Assembly (NCBI GenBank): GCA_024138015.1
Contig: JAMXBB010000009.1
Span: 41,299,025-41,363,024, forward strand
Length of the DNA stretch: 64,000 nt
Direction: 5' to 3'
Source: Lumnitzera littorea
Lineage: Eukaryota; Streptophyta; Magnoliopsida; Myrtales; Combretaceae
Shown: piece by piece, positions 10,261-22,700 of the stretch
How the letters are laid out: every line of letters starts with the position of its first letter
Position numbering within the stretch: position 1 is the first letter of the stretch
Made by a program: the position numbers and the translations under genes
Notes under the pieces: model-generated
The model's database searches: none
Seen by the model: only the letters and a program-made list of their open reading frames with translations
Told to the model about the DNA's origin: nothing

Positions 10261-13200
10261 CTTGCAAGAATAAGCAATGTTAGGGAGCCCAAAGACTCAC
10301 AACCATACCTTAGCAAGAATTGCGTATCAATAGCTCTCTAACACATATTTTATTATTTATTTATTAATTATGTGAGCAAGTTTAAACATATTATATTTAG
10401 AGTTTTATTGATTTATGAGTATATTTATACCTATAAAATATATCCAATATATATATATATACATTTCTAAATATGGTTTCATGTCATTCGACAAATTTTA
10501 CTTACCCATGGAATTCATCTCTAAGGGCTCTTTAATTATTGGAACTTGAATAATATATTTTTAATAAATAATGAGTAATATGACTATAACTAGCTTTTTA
10601 ATTATATTATTATTTGTTTTTCAAAATCTAAACTCACAAGTCAAATGATGTCTTTTTTTTTTTTTTGGCCTTAGGCTCAATGTAAATTTTGGCTTTAAAC
10701 AATTATTCTTGCAATTGCCCCAAATTTATGCACTAGAATCCTAATTGTTAATATGAGGGATCTCACAACTTATCTATTGTGGATGAAAAAACTTAACGGC
10801 ATTACTTTATCGAAAAAAGTAAAATATAAAAAATATAAACTTTAGAATATTAATGAAATCTTGATTTGTAAATTTGGAAAAACAGTTAAGGATTAAAAAG
10901 GACGGTTAAGAAATTAATTAGAAATGTGGACAATATTAATGATTAAAAGTGTAAAACGAAGAAATTCTACTCGGAAAAGGAGGAAAAGGAAAAAACAGGA
11001 AAACGGAGAAAGTCATAGTTAACTTACCGTCTGCTGCGGCTATAAATGTAGAATATGCCCCACATTGGCTAGTGACAGCCAATATTTAATGGTCAGACGG
11101 TTTTACCGTAATTAATTAAGGAATTAAAAGCTGTTATCCCGAACAGCACGATTCTCTATTGATATTATACAACAGAACATGAAACATCAGCATAATTCAT
11201 GTGAACTTAAACTAATACCACGAGACCAAGGAAGTTCACTACTCGAAAATGATGATTCCCTCAAAGAAGTATGGATCTTCCCTACTCAATCTCACCAAAT
11301 AATTATATAAAAATATAGAGCATCCATATGAATCAACTAAAAGTCACTGGGTTAAGAGAGACCAAAAGGAATAAACAAACGAAACTTGGCCAACTGCATC
11401 AAGTGGGGAAGGGAAAAAAAAAAATGAATAAACAGAGGTCTAATAAGGATATAGTTTTAAGAGAAGTGAGGGTGAGGGATACAAGGCTGATAAGAAGGAA
11501 AATCTTAGTTCTATGCTCAACAAATTCCCAAAGTGCCCTAATCTAAGTTGCATTCTCATTACCTTTCTCCCACTAAAAATTTTGGAAATGAAAAATCATC
11601 TTGACATCAAAAGCCATTACCATACAAATTGCTCTTATATTAGTCTTGGAAATAGATTGGTTCAATTTTACAATTATAAATACATTAATAAACAACATAA
11701 TGTTAACATGTAAAATGACAATAAATGATATGAAAAATTTGATTATGATCAATAAAATCTTGCAAAAGCAATACCTTTAAAACAAAACTCACCCCTACTC
11801 AATGCTTAAAGTTTTACCGGCGTTTGAATCACCTGAATAAAACTATCTAAACAAAGTTTGTAGCACTACAAATTCTATTTTTGGTGAACTTAACATGTTT
11901 TCCATCTAAAAAGTTATAAATGGATGTATATAAAAAATTTTGCAGAACTTGAAAACTTAAAAAAAATAATAATAATTTTCCATGAACAATTTCAATGGTT
12001 ATCAAAATACTGATAATTATTCCAAAAAAGACATGTTATTTCATGAATAATGTTTTCATAAAGAGTGATATTTAGAGAAAGACATGTTTTTTTTTTCATA
12101 AAGAACCTTTTCATGAAGAGTTATATCTAATTCTAAAGGATTCTTCATGAAAAGTTATAACAATTCATATAAGAAAAAATATAGAAAATAAAGAAGAGAA
12201 GCTCAAATCCATTAAATTAATAGCATAAGTACTCTATGTTGCCTTAATTCTTTTGCCAATGGAGTTTTCTGGGCCTCCTAAGGCTTGTAGGCTTAGCTTA
12301 GGTAGTGCAATTAGTTGTGGGGATTCCCCATAAGATAAACAGAAGGTAAGTTGTTATGTTAAGGAGTTATCTAGCATGAGCAATTCATTGCTTAAGTTAA
12401 AACTTTGGAGATAATATGATTCGAAAGAGAGTTATAGAGAGTGCTTGTAGCATAATGAGAGAATTAGATTAATGCACTTAGGTTGCTTCCATATAGATGG
12501 ATATTGGGGAAATATTTATAGAATGCTAGTTTGTACTTTTTATCAAACTCAAATGCATGGTGTTAGATTTTAGGGGACTTGACAAGACTTCATGACACTA
12601 GAAAGATGAATGATTGATTGCTCTTGGACTTGAGCCTATCTTATCCATGGCATTATAGAGTAGCATCATACGCTTAAGCTGTGCTAGTCAATATAAAGTA
12701 GTTGGTTGACTATCACATTACATTAAATGCAATGTGAGTATTATATGGTTGATTGGAGTGGTTAGATAGGAAGCCGTTCTCTCGAGGATCGCAATGGTAG
12801 GCTAGGTGTGTCACCTCTTTTAATCTCATGGTGATAAGCCTTCCTTATGCTGGTGCTCAAGCTAGGTTGAATAATGATCGTCCAAACCAGTGGTGCAAAC
12901 CTCATCTAGCCATCGTTTGGTTACCATGTTCAAGAGGGAAAGGCCAACTTATAGTTAATGCCTTAAGGATTAAATGTGTCTTTTGCTTACCGAGGGAGTA
13001 ATTTTAGGTCATTATTATCATACCTCAAATGGTGGAATCTTAACAATTCCATCGTATAAACTAATTTAAGATAGAAACTGACCTCACAGTTGATATCGTA
13101 GATATAGCTTATATAAGGCAAACATGACTCATCCAACTTGAAGCGTTTAGTAAGGTACTTGTTACCAGCAAAACCTATGGTATTTCCTCTAAAATAAACA

Positions 13201-13632
13201 CAAGAAAACCTGTAATACATACATTCAGTACATAACTAATATTTACATAACTATTTTTACATAAAAAATTTACATTGTGCAAAGAAAAGTTTCAAAAGGT
13301 CACAAGTTCTAACGTTTATGTATAAACTTTATTAGAAAACTAATAGTCACCTAGGGTGACCAGTTTGTTTTCTCAAAACATAATACCAAAAGGGATCAAG
13401 TTTCAGTAGTCTTCATACTTTTCCTTACTCCCAACCCTCTTGAGAACTAACTTATGGATGGTTATAACATTACATATGTACTTCTAGTCAGTACCTATAA
13501 TAGAATCTATAGGGATATGAGCACAACTAGCTTAGTAAGCAGGATAGAGATAGAAGATTACCAAACGAACACAAACAAGGTTATTATTTATAACAAAATG
13601 CAATACAATCAATCATTTACAACACCCTCTAA
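10261..13632. other. Gene-free AT-rich stretch
   Basis: Open frames at 11328-11713 and 12987-13220 lack any recognisable motif, and their codon content matches the surrounding non-coding composition. No element ends were identified. Confidence 0.3.
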
Positions 13633-14411
13633 TGCATCTCTGGGGTCGTACATATGAAGGTCGCACCACAACGATCAAGAACAAAGACAATAAAAAGGGT
13701 TTTAGTAAATCCGTGAGCTATCTAGCTGAATATAACACATCAACTAAATCTTATATAGCTTACAACTCAATGGATGTCACTCACCAATTCAAGTTATAAG
13801 ATTGCTCGCCACAATCCTTACTAAAGGGATTAATAAGAGTTAGTAGGGAAGAGCTTCCAAGAGAATGACTCAAACGGTTTTATCATTAATTTTCCAAATT
13901 TACCTAAAACCTTACACAAGGGTCCTATTTATATGATGGCAAAGTTATATATAAAATAAGTAAAAGGATACCCTAGTGGCATTTCTATAAATACAAAATA
14001 AACATAAAGGTAATCTAGGAATAATACAAGAAATAAAAATTCTAAATAACATAACAAAAAATAGATAAGCAAATGAGCTATTTGGTTGAAGAGCTAATGA
14101 GTTAGGATGATGAGCTATTGGAGACCTTAAAGACCTATCTTAGGTTGATTTGAAATTCTGCCTGACCTAATTGTGCCAACCTACAGACATGACCTGGTCA
14201 AGTAAACCTGAGCAAGCTAACCTAAGTGAGCTAACCTAATTAAGCAAACCCATCTATCCTTGATGATTTTATCTACAAAAAGCTCATAAACAAGTCTTCT
14301 ACTCATGTAAAGCTTCCAAATAAGTCTTTGGCACATATACAACTCATGAATAGGTCTCCACTACTACCCAAAACTTGACATTTTGTTAGGTTGGTACCCC
14401 AAAGCCTATCA
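13633..14411 (-). repeat. 3' LTR of element G
   Basis: On the plus strand it begins TGCATCTCT and ends CCTATCA, so on the minus strand it starts TGATAGG. A TATAAATAG box on the minus strand lies at about 13926-13933. It aligns end to end with 18988-19772. Confidence 0.75.
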
Positions 14412-14655
14412 CCATGCCCTTCTTGGAATAGTTTTGTTCCAAAACTTAGCAATTGACTACTTCGACTTCCACCTAGCTAAAAAAACAAATCTGCTAAAAC
14501 AAAGCAAGACAAACTAAGATAGCTCAACTCAATAACTAAGGTCAATTGAATCTACTGCTCTTTCTACTCATCATGAGTACGGTCAATCAAGCTCTTCAAC
14601 AAACACCCTTCCTTCCACTCATCGTATATCTTGTCAATTATCCTTCAGTAGTTCC

Positions 14656-14939
14656 AACAGCTATCAATCATGGGGAATAACATAACTTCAAGCTCAAACA
14701 TGACATGGGCTTAAGGAATCTAAACATGTAAGAACTCAAATTGCACCACTTCCATAAGAGTTCTTAGAGCTTCATATTCTTTCAATGTTAGCCCCATAAC
14801 AACTATCAATCATGGGAATAACATAACTTCAGGCTCAAACATGACATGAGCTCAAGGAATCTAAACATGTAAGAACTCAAACTGCACCACTTCCACAAGA
14901 GTTCTTAGAGCTTCATACTCTTTCAATGTTGGCCCCATA
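14656..14939. repeat. 142-bp tandem duplication inside element G
   Basis: 14656-14797 is repeated at 14798-14939 with few differences. Both copies contain CTATCAATCATGGG and end with GCCCCATAAC. The copies are far closer to each other than the two LTRs are, so the duplication is younger than the element. Confidence 0.85.
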
Positions 14940-15520
14940 ACTTCATTTTCAATGGTTAGCACCTCCTCTACTTTTGCATAACTCAATTCTTCTCTCCTCC
15001 ATCTTTATACTTCAAATTCTTCCAATGTAAGATAATTAAGGATAAGAACAACATAGCCATAATAGGAATATCCATCACTATGATCTTGAAAAACACCAAT
15101 AAACAGCCTATAACATCTCACAAGCATAATACTACTACAACACATATTATCTTCGGATAACCCCATCAATGGATCAAAATAAAGGAATCTAACATGTGAA
15201 TAGCTAATATAGTAGTACTTGTGATCATCAATAGCATCAAGTGTCAATGGCAATAAGATCACGTCAGGAACATGGGTGCTAAGTTGCAACTCATCTTATC
15301 CTTCCTTATTAACCTCTTTCTCATCCTTAACTCCTATTTCCTCTCCCAATTTATCCTCTTCAATATTCTCTAATTGAGTGTTCTTTTGCTATCTTATTTC
15401 ATCCCTAATCTTCTTGAGCCCAAGAAGTATAATCTCTAATTGCTCCCACACATAAAGGGAAATAGGATTTGTGGCCTGCTGAGAAGATCTCATCATCAAG
15501 CCTCATGCATTATGATACCT
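14940..15520 (-). pseudogene. Unrecognised minus-strand coding-like segment in element G
   Basis: The minus strand from about 15500 to 15005 reads nearly open. It begins with a methionine-led stretch with SQQATNP and VWEQLE, has an acidic/lysine-rich middle, then the 94-codon frame 15289-15005. It resembles the leader or amino-terminal part of a gag-type protein, but no capsid or zinc-knuckle motif can be made out. It lies directly inside a second PBS-like sequence at 15508-15520. Function unknown; the open length could be chance. Confidence 0.3.
15508..15520 (-). other. Second PBS-like sequence inside element G
   Basis: The minus strand reads AGGTATCATAATGC, which shares GGTATCA with the initiator-Met PBS. 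It is preceded on that strand by a TTAACA end (plus strand TGTTAAGCTC from 15522). This could mark the end of a second, nested LTR extending to the right. No partner LTR was found. Confidence 0.25.
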
Positions 15521-15779
15521 ATGTTAAGCTCTAAATGCTATATTGGATAAGTTTAAATTCAATAATGTCGAAATAAAATTAATTTAGACAATGCTGAACA
15601 CTTCCGGATCTACTCCAATATGCTCGTAATGATTTGTAAACTTATATTTCTTTGGCACTTCCAGCTGGGTATTCAATTCACTCTGGACAGCGCGAATAGA
15701 ATTTTCAAATAGCACACCCTAGCTACATATGCTACACACAGTACCTTGGTTGTTTCCTGAAGAAGTCAGTATGTTATAT

Positions 15780-17780
15780 CCATGCAACGGTCGATAATCA
15801 GCTTGGAGAGTCTTCACACCAATACGACAGCACAACAATTCGTATATTACAACAGCTCGGACATCTACGTTTCTTTGCTGACCTCATACTTTGAACACAC
15901 ATGTACAGCTCAGAAGCTCCTCATGCAATTCGCTTTTCTCGATAGTAACTTGATAGCTTTTGGAATCACAACAGCTCTGCATGTTCTACTCACACATAAG
16001 CAGCTCGGACACCTGAATGTTGGTAGCTCGGTTCACGTATTCACAGCAGCTCGGATTGAGAACTATCTCGACAGCAGTTCGCGTGTTCTTAGTTTCAGCT
16101 TGGCAATTTGAAAACTTGCCTAAGATCAGCTCGACAACTATACAGCAGCACAACTTGGTTCTTTTGGCACACAAAGTGCAACACTGTTCAGCACCTTTAC
16201 TTCACCTCGACAAATTCAATGACAACTCAGTTTAATTTACAGCACACTTGGATCGACAATGGCATTCGCCTTTGGCAGCTCGGATACACACAAACATGTC
16301 AATTTGAACCCAACAACAGCTCGGTCACGCAAAGCAACTGTTCAACACCGTTAAAATGGCAACTTTATAGCTCAGCAATTGATTTCCTCGTAGCAGCTCG
16401 GCACTTCGAATTGTAGCAGCTCAGCACTGGCATAGAGTAGCTCGGCAACAATTAGACAACAGCTCTTTACAGCAACTTGGCACTCACAGTAGCTCGGCAA
16501 TTGAATTTACATACCGTATGATGTTTGTTTAATCATTATGGCTCACTCACTTCTGGCACACTAACACAACCGCATGGACATAGCTTATCTACAGCTCAGC
16601 ATAGTTTCCCTCTTAGCATGCAATGCCTTGAACTTCAATCCCTTAAGGTAACACACACTAGAATTCACACGCAACAACTCACACTTCAATTCACTTGTAG
16701 TTCAAGATGAGAATAAATCGGAAAGCTTGGCAATTTTCACTGCCATGTGAAGGTCCAAAGCTCGGTCTATACTTTATCTGCTTCGACTATCAACAAAGTC
16801 GCACACGCTTGGCAATATAGCTCGGAACTCCCCACGCGCTGCTGTCTACTGCACTAACACACGAACAATAGCTCAGACAAAGCAGGTTGATAGCTCAGCA
16901 CACGCAGATACTTCACATACACAACTTGGACATGCGCTTCACAATCCAATTACTAATATCCTCTTGTATACTACACTTCACGTTACACCTCGGCACATAC
17001 AAAATGTTTGGACTCGCAGCTTATAGCTCGGTGCTTCACCAGAGTACGCTACTCGGACACATCCATGGACCCGAAATACTCCTGCAATTTCCAACCGGAC
17101 TTGACACACACAAGAAGCTCGAAGAGAAAGAGCTCGACAGCTCAGCAGCAGTTCACAGAGCTCAGCACTTCAATAATAGGACAGATCGGTAGAATTGTAG
17201 ATAGCTCGACAAATCTCCTGGAAATGGACAGCACACTTCACAGTAGATATCAGCTCGGATTCACACTGTAACTCTTGAGGAAAACAGCTCGACAATACAA
17301 TAATTGCACTTAGTAGGCAATAGTAACAGCACGGTAGAAGCACAGCAGTAGCCCGATCACAACCTCCGTTCAATCCCTGGGTATTAGCTCATTTGCAATT
17401 TACTCAGTTCAGACACGCGCTAGCAGTTTGACACCCTCACACTTCAGCTAGGCAACTCGAACTCCTATGCACAATTCAATTTCGCACTTAGAGTAGGATA
17501 GCACGAACTGTGTGATAGCCGCCCACACTAGCTAGCTCGGTAACCATTCTCATTGGTAGTGCACTTTTCACAACTCGGTTCTCATAACAAGGTACTTCAT
17601 CTGCCTTCAAACTCTACTTGGCAGATCAATTCAACTTGTAACCAACCATACCTCTAAGGGCTTGGCACTATTTGCACTACAAAGCTCAGCACCAACTGGC
17701 AACTGCACTTACATGCACACAGCTTAAAAGGGCAATTTTGGCAGCTCGGATTGTTGCATCTACAGCTCTTTTGAAGGAAT
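15780..17780. repeat. AGCTC-dense degenerate repeat block
   Basis: The word AGCTC, usually as AGCTCGG or AGCTCGA/AGCTCAG and often preceded by C or T, occurs about thirty times in 2 kb at irregular intervals of roughly 8-160 bases. Variants such as GCAACTTGGCAC fall between them. Base composition is more GC-rich than the surroundings, which reduces stops and produces overlapping open frames on both strands (15782-17373); none of these has a recognisable domain, so they are not called genes. It looks like an eroded short-period repeat. Confidence 0.6.
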
Positions 17781-18950
17781 TCAGCACTGCTTAACAGCCC
17801 GGCTCACAAGTCATGCATGCTGAGGGATCGGGATTTGCTTCTTCTATAGGGCCTACTTTGGCTTCAATCCTACCATCGCTAGACACTTATGAAGCTCTTG
17901 GGGAATGCAATTGACAATCGGTTCTTCTTCTGTCTTTTTTCTCTCTTCCTTAAGTGGAGGGAGTGGCCTTGAGGAAACCAGCTAGCCTCGCTTGCAGTCA
18001 CAGCTGTAGCTTCACAACACAAGCTTCGACTCACTTAACTTCCCTCTAGCTGTACGAAGTTGCAGAACTACACCAAGTGATGGACACGACGCAACTGTTC
18101 ACACACACAACGGCCACTACCAACTCAAACTCAAAGTGGCCTGCTCACTCGTAATTGTACCGCTTCGTACTTCACACTTTGAACACTAATCACTATACCA
18201 ATCCCCAAGATAGCAACACAACCTACTATAACGACCGTAATCACCACTGGCACCAACAATGTCCTCCGCCATAAGCTACACATGGCACGACACGACACTA
18301 CCCCACAGCACCCACTGCTATGCCTCGCTCGCACAGCACCAACACTCACAATGGTGTAACTCTACCACACACTCGTTCTCTTGCTGCACAAAATTGCAGT
18401 ACACCCATGGTAGCAGCAGACACCAATCACCAACTAGTAGCACCCAAAATCGACCAGCATAACACCTAAGAAAACCACCAGCCAAAAACAACCCAACACT
18501 AGCGACTACTAGGGATTCATGCTTAAGGAAATCACTACATACTTCACAATCTCTATTGAATTATAGTCACCTTCGTACCCTTCAATACAATTCTTATATT
18601 TTCAAAACAAACCCCAATTTTAATCTCCTATCACAACTGCTTTTTCTCTTCTTTTCCTTTTTTCTTTTTTAAATGTATCATACCTACGACTTATCAAACC
18701 AAATTCACAGTATCCAACACAAAAGCGATATTGGAGATAAACCCAATAGAAAAAATGCCCCGACGTATTGCCATATTCCCAAACCACTAAACTCTAGTAA
18801 ATTAATCCTTAGTGATGTAGCATAAACCAATGAACCAACAATTTCTCAAATATAAAATAGTAACTTCAACACACTACAGTAGCTATGGAAACAATACAGC
18901 AACCACTAACAATAAACAAGAATGAAACTTCACCATAACTTAACACGCTC
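17781..18950. other. Remaining interior of element G, non-coding
   Basis: The interval 18050-18480 is comparatively GC-rich and rich in ACAC/CAC words. The frames there (18131-18462) have no recognisable content. The rest is AT-rich leader-like sequence next to the PBS. Confidence 0.35.
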
Positions 18951-18965
18951 CCTCGTTGGAACTAT

Positions 18966-18977
18966 ACTCTAATACCA
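18966..18977 (-). other. PBS of element G, initiator-Met tRNA type
   Basis: On the minus strand TGGTATTAGAG begins about ten bases inside the LTR end. It differs from the canonical initiator-Met PBS TGGTATCAGAG at one position. Confidence 0.6.
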
Positions 18978-18987
18978 GCAAGACTGA

Positions 18988-19772
18988 TGTATCTCTAAGG
19001 TTGTACACACAGAAACTGTATCACAACAAACAAGAACAAAGAAGATAAAAAGGGTTTTTAGAAAACCTTTATTATAAAATGCCCTATTTGCCAACTAGAT
19101 CCTACATAGCTTACAACTCACCAGCTATGACTCATTGGTCCAAGTTATAAGGTTACTTGCCACAATCTTGCTAAATAGATCAATAAGAGTTAGTAGGAAA
19201 GAGTTTACAAGGGAATGACTCAAAGGGTTTTATCATTAATTTGCCAAATCTATTTAAAATCTTATACAATTATTCTATTTATGCATAGTAGCAAGTTATA
19301 AATAAAATGATTAAGAGGATGCCTTAGTGGTAGTCTTGTAAATATAAAAAAACCATGAGGGTAATCAAGGAATAATATAAGAAATAGAAAGTTTAAATAA
19401 CTTAAGTAAAATAAATAAATAAACAAATAAGCTATTCAAGTGAGGAGCTAATGATGAGCTAAGTTGATGAGAGTTGGAAACCTTGAAGACCTATTCTAAG
19501 CTGATTTGAAATTCTAGTCAACCTGATTGTGCTAACCTGCTGACCTAACCTAGTAGAGCCAACCTAATAGAGTTGACCTGGTTGAGCAAACTTAAGCAAG
19601 CTAACTTAGTTGAGCAGCCCTGTCTGTCCTTGATGATTTTATTTATGAACAACTCATAAATAGGTCTTCTATACAGGTCGAGCTTCTAAGTAAGTCTTCA
19701 ACATATATATAACTCATGAATAGGTCTCTAATACAACTTGAAACTTGACATTCAATACCCTAAAGCCTATCA
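18988..19772 (-). repeat. 5' LTR of element G
   Basis: On the plus strand it begins TGTATCTCT and ends CCTATCA, collinear with 13633-14411. The TATA region seen in the left copy is eroded here (about 19272). The adjacent PBS identifies it as the upstream LTR. Confidence 0.75.
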
Positions 19773-22700
19773 TCCTCCTCTCAAGACCACCTTCAAACCA
19801 TGGCCCCTAACCTTGTTGCGACCTCTTTTCCTATCACTTATTCAACTAAGAATGAAAAAAGAACTATTTCAGCGATCCTCATCAAAAAAAGACCGATATT
19901 TGGTCTAACTTACCTAATTGTTCCCTTAATGAGTTGCTATACATGTCCAATTAAGCTAGCAGTTACATTTCTATTAGTTTCATTTGAGGTTAGCCAAATA
20001 AGATCACATAAACCAATAATATGAAATCATACAGAACAGCACACCAAGGAACTCAACTCTTGTTAGAAAACAAATTATTAATCACATACGTAGCATGTAT
20101 AGAGATAGCTAATTTAAAACCACAAACAAAAGTACTCTTAAGCCTTTAAATATTTTGATATAGTATTTTAACAAGCAGTAAAATTACAATCCCAACTGAT
20201 ATGTATAGATACTTACTCCAATAGGTCTTTATCGTCAACATTTTACTTACTTAGAAATCCTATATATACCAAAACTTATATTTAGTTTTTATAAGGTTTA
20301 CAAAAACGTTAATGTTTTATCAAGCTCTACATATTATTGTATAGGTTAGCTAAAATACCATTTAGATAGTTATTTTAATAACGTTATATTTATACATATA
20401 CATACTTAAAGTATCTTATTCATATATTATGAAATATATATATTTATACATGTATTTAATTACTATATTTCGATTAAATAAGTTATATTAAATTCGCTAA
20501 TATTAATGAATATATGTAATTATACTATTACTTATAATATGTCATTCCAATTGTATCAAAATGTACATATAATTAGTCAAATTATGTTTCAATTACGAAG
20601 AAGTCATCGTTGTATGATAGTTTACAAAATATTATAAAAATGCTTATTTTATTGCCTAAAATTGCCCAATTTTGACAAAATTAGTATTATTGGAGTTATA
20701 TGAATTAGACAACATGTAATATGGATTCTATTTTCAAAAGATAACTTTTGAATGATATTTTTAATCCAAATATATATATAAATTCATGCAACAAGAAATA
20801 TTGTATTAATATCATATTATCTAAATAAACTATATTTTTTCAGAGTTTTCAAGTAAAACATGATAAAACACATATTTCTATTCCTAACACATGTATATCC
20901 TAATCCGGGCCATATAATGTTACAAAATATAACCAAACCAATGTGTAATCATGTTTGACTAGATTAAATATAATTACGATTTAATCAAATAATTAACATA
21001 TTTTAGCCTAGTATTATTAAAAACATGTCCTAATTAGTAAGTAAAGCCATTTAATTAGGAAAATTCATAATAATTAGCTAGAATTATTAAATAAATCTAT
21101 AAAAAATTTTGTAAACTTAGAAAAATATGTGGAATGTAAATAGCAACTTGTTTCATGCAATTGAGGTTATTGCTTGAATATGTAAAATTATGTTTTTGTT
21201 CCCTTAAATTACAATTAATTAGGAAAATAACATCTTTTTTGTACAAAATAATTTTCAACATATGCTGATATTATTACAAGTGTCTAGAAGTCATCACATA
21301 CCATTTTCATCAATTATTTTCATAATAATCAATTTATTTCAGAAATTTCCAATTTTAACAATTTTTAAGGTAAAAAATACGATCAATATTAAACATGTAT
21401 GAAATCAAAATTGGGTTACATACCATCAAACTAGAGGTAACAAGGATCCTATAGAAAAAATTTTGAGCTCAAAATAACATCGTTTGATACATATGCATTT
21501 GAATTGAAAATTTAGATGAACAGTACAATTTTTTAAGGAAGTATATAAAATACTTAAAATCTTATCAAAACAATTATACCACATGAAAGTACATCCATAA
21601 TAACCTAGGAATAAAATTTTCAATAATTTTGCAAATTTATCTAGTATTTTTAGAAAATAAAGGGGAAATAGGGCAAAAGATGGAACTCATTATTCATTGG
21701 AGCTCTAGTAGTTGGCGATCAGTAGGGTTATGTTGAAGAGCTGGATGATGGGTGCTTTGTTAGGGGCCAACGAGGTTCAACAGCAAATCACCGATTAGGT
21801 TAGGAACCTTCAAAGGGCAATGGTTGCTTTGTCTTTTTGTTTTTTTTTTTTTTTATAATTTTTCTCTAAGTGTCCTAAATGTCTAAAGTATGTAAACTAA
21901 GTCCTAGAGTCTTATTTATATTATTTTGGATCAGTTGGAAATTTTCTTCAAGGTTAAGTAATTTTTTTTAATTGTTTTTCTTTTTTCTTTCACAATTTTC
22001 CAAAGATGAGGTGCATGGTTCTTTTTTATTTGCTTTTTGAATCAGTAATGGAGTTGATTTGGAACTGCTATGGTGATTATCAATTTAGTCCATATTTTTC
22101 CTTCCTTTTTCAATGAGTTTTTGTTAATATTTTTGTGAAAATTTGATTTTTTAAGTATATTATACTTATATTAAGTGATTTTGTTAATATAAATGTATGT
22201 CCTATATACTTTGTGCATATAATGAGTAATCATATTCATTTAATCATATTTTACCCATGTTAGAAATTTTTAAGATATATTTTCTTTTTAACTTTTTTAA
22301 TTTATTTCCTATTTTATACATTTTTAGGTTTTTGAGTTAATTTATGGTTATATTTATTATATATACCAAGTATACTTGTAAGTGTGTATATATATATTTC
22401 ATCTATTATTTGATACAACATTGCTTACTTTTATAGCTTAAATAATTTATTTTTACTACGTCGATATATTTCAAAAGTCAAATTTAAGGGTTTTGATGAG
22501 TTTTATGTTATATTGAATAATTATACTTTTAAAGTTAAAATCAGGATCTTACAAAATAATCTTTAAAATCTAACTTTACTAAGTCACTTCTATTAGCTTT
22601 TCTAACCTAATTGTAAATTTTGGACTCAATTGAATAGGTTTTCTCAAAAGCTCTAAATTTAGGTATGATTGCCCCAAATACGACTTTGAGAGCCCATAGT

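Larger units (their letters stand above)
13633..19772 (-). mobile_element. Non-autonomous LTR retroelement G (LARD-like)
   Basis: Two LTRs of about 780 bp (13633-14411 and 18988-19772) face the same way and enclose 4.6 kb. The initiator-Met-type PBS near 18966-18977 and a purine-rich tract just inside the left LTR (minus strand AAGAAGGGCATGG) both give minus orientation. No gag, protease, reverse transcriptase or integrase could be recognised inside. This makes it a large non-autonomous derivative, or an element whose coding region has been replaced. The LTR copies differ by many substitutions and small indels, so it is old. No clear 5-bp target duplication was found. Confidence 0.7.

Noticed and set aside
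15782..17373. Overlapping ORFs of 60-109 codons on both strands
   Set aside because: They occur in several frames at once because the AGCTC-rich composition has few stops; there is no consistent frame or domain.
18131..18462. ORFs of about 70 codons in the GC-richer part of element G
   Set aside because: Composition effect; both strands are open and no motif is visible.
20030..22560. Another solo LTR ending at ATCTTACA (22556)
   Set aside because: No matching start or target duplication could be found, so the boundaries cannot be supported.
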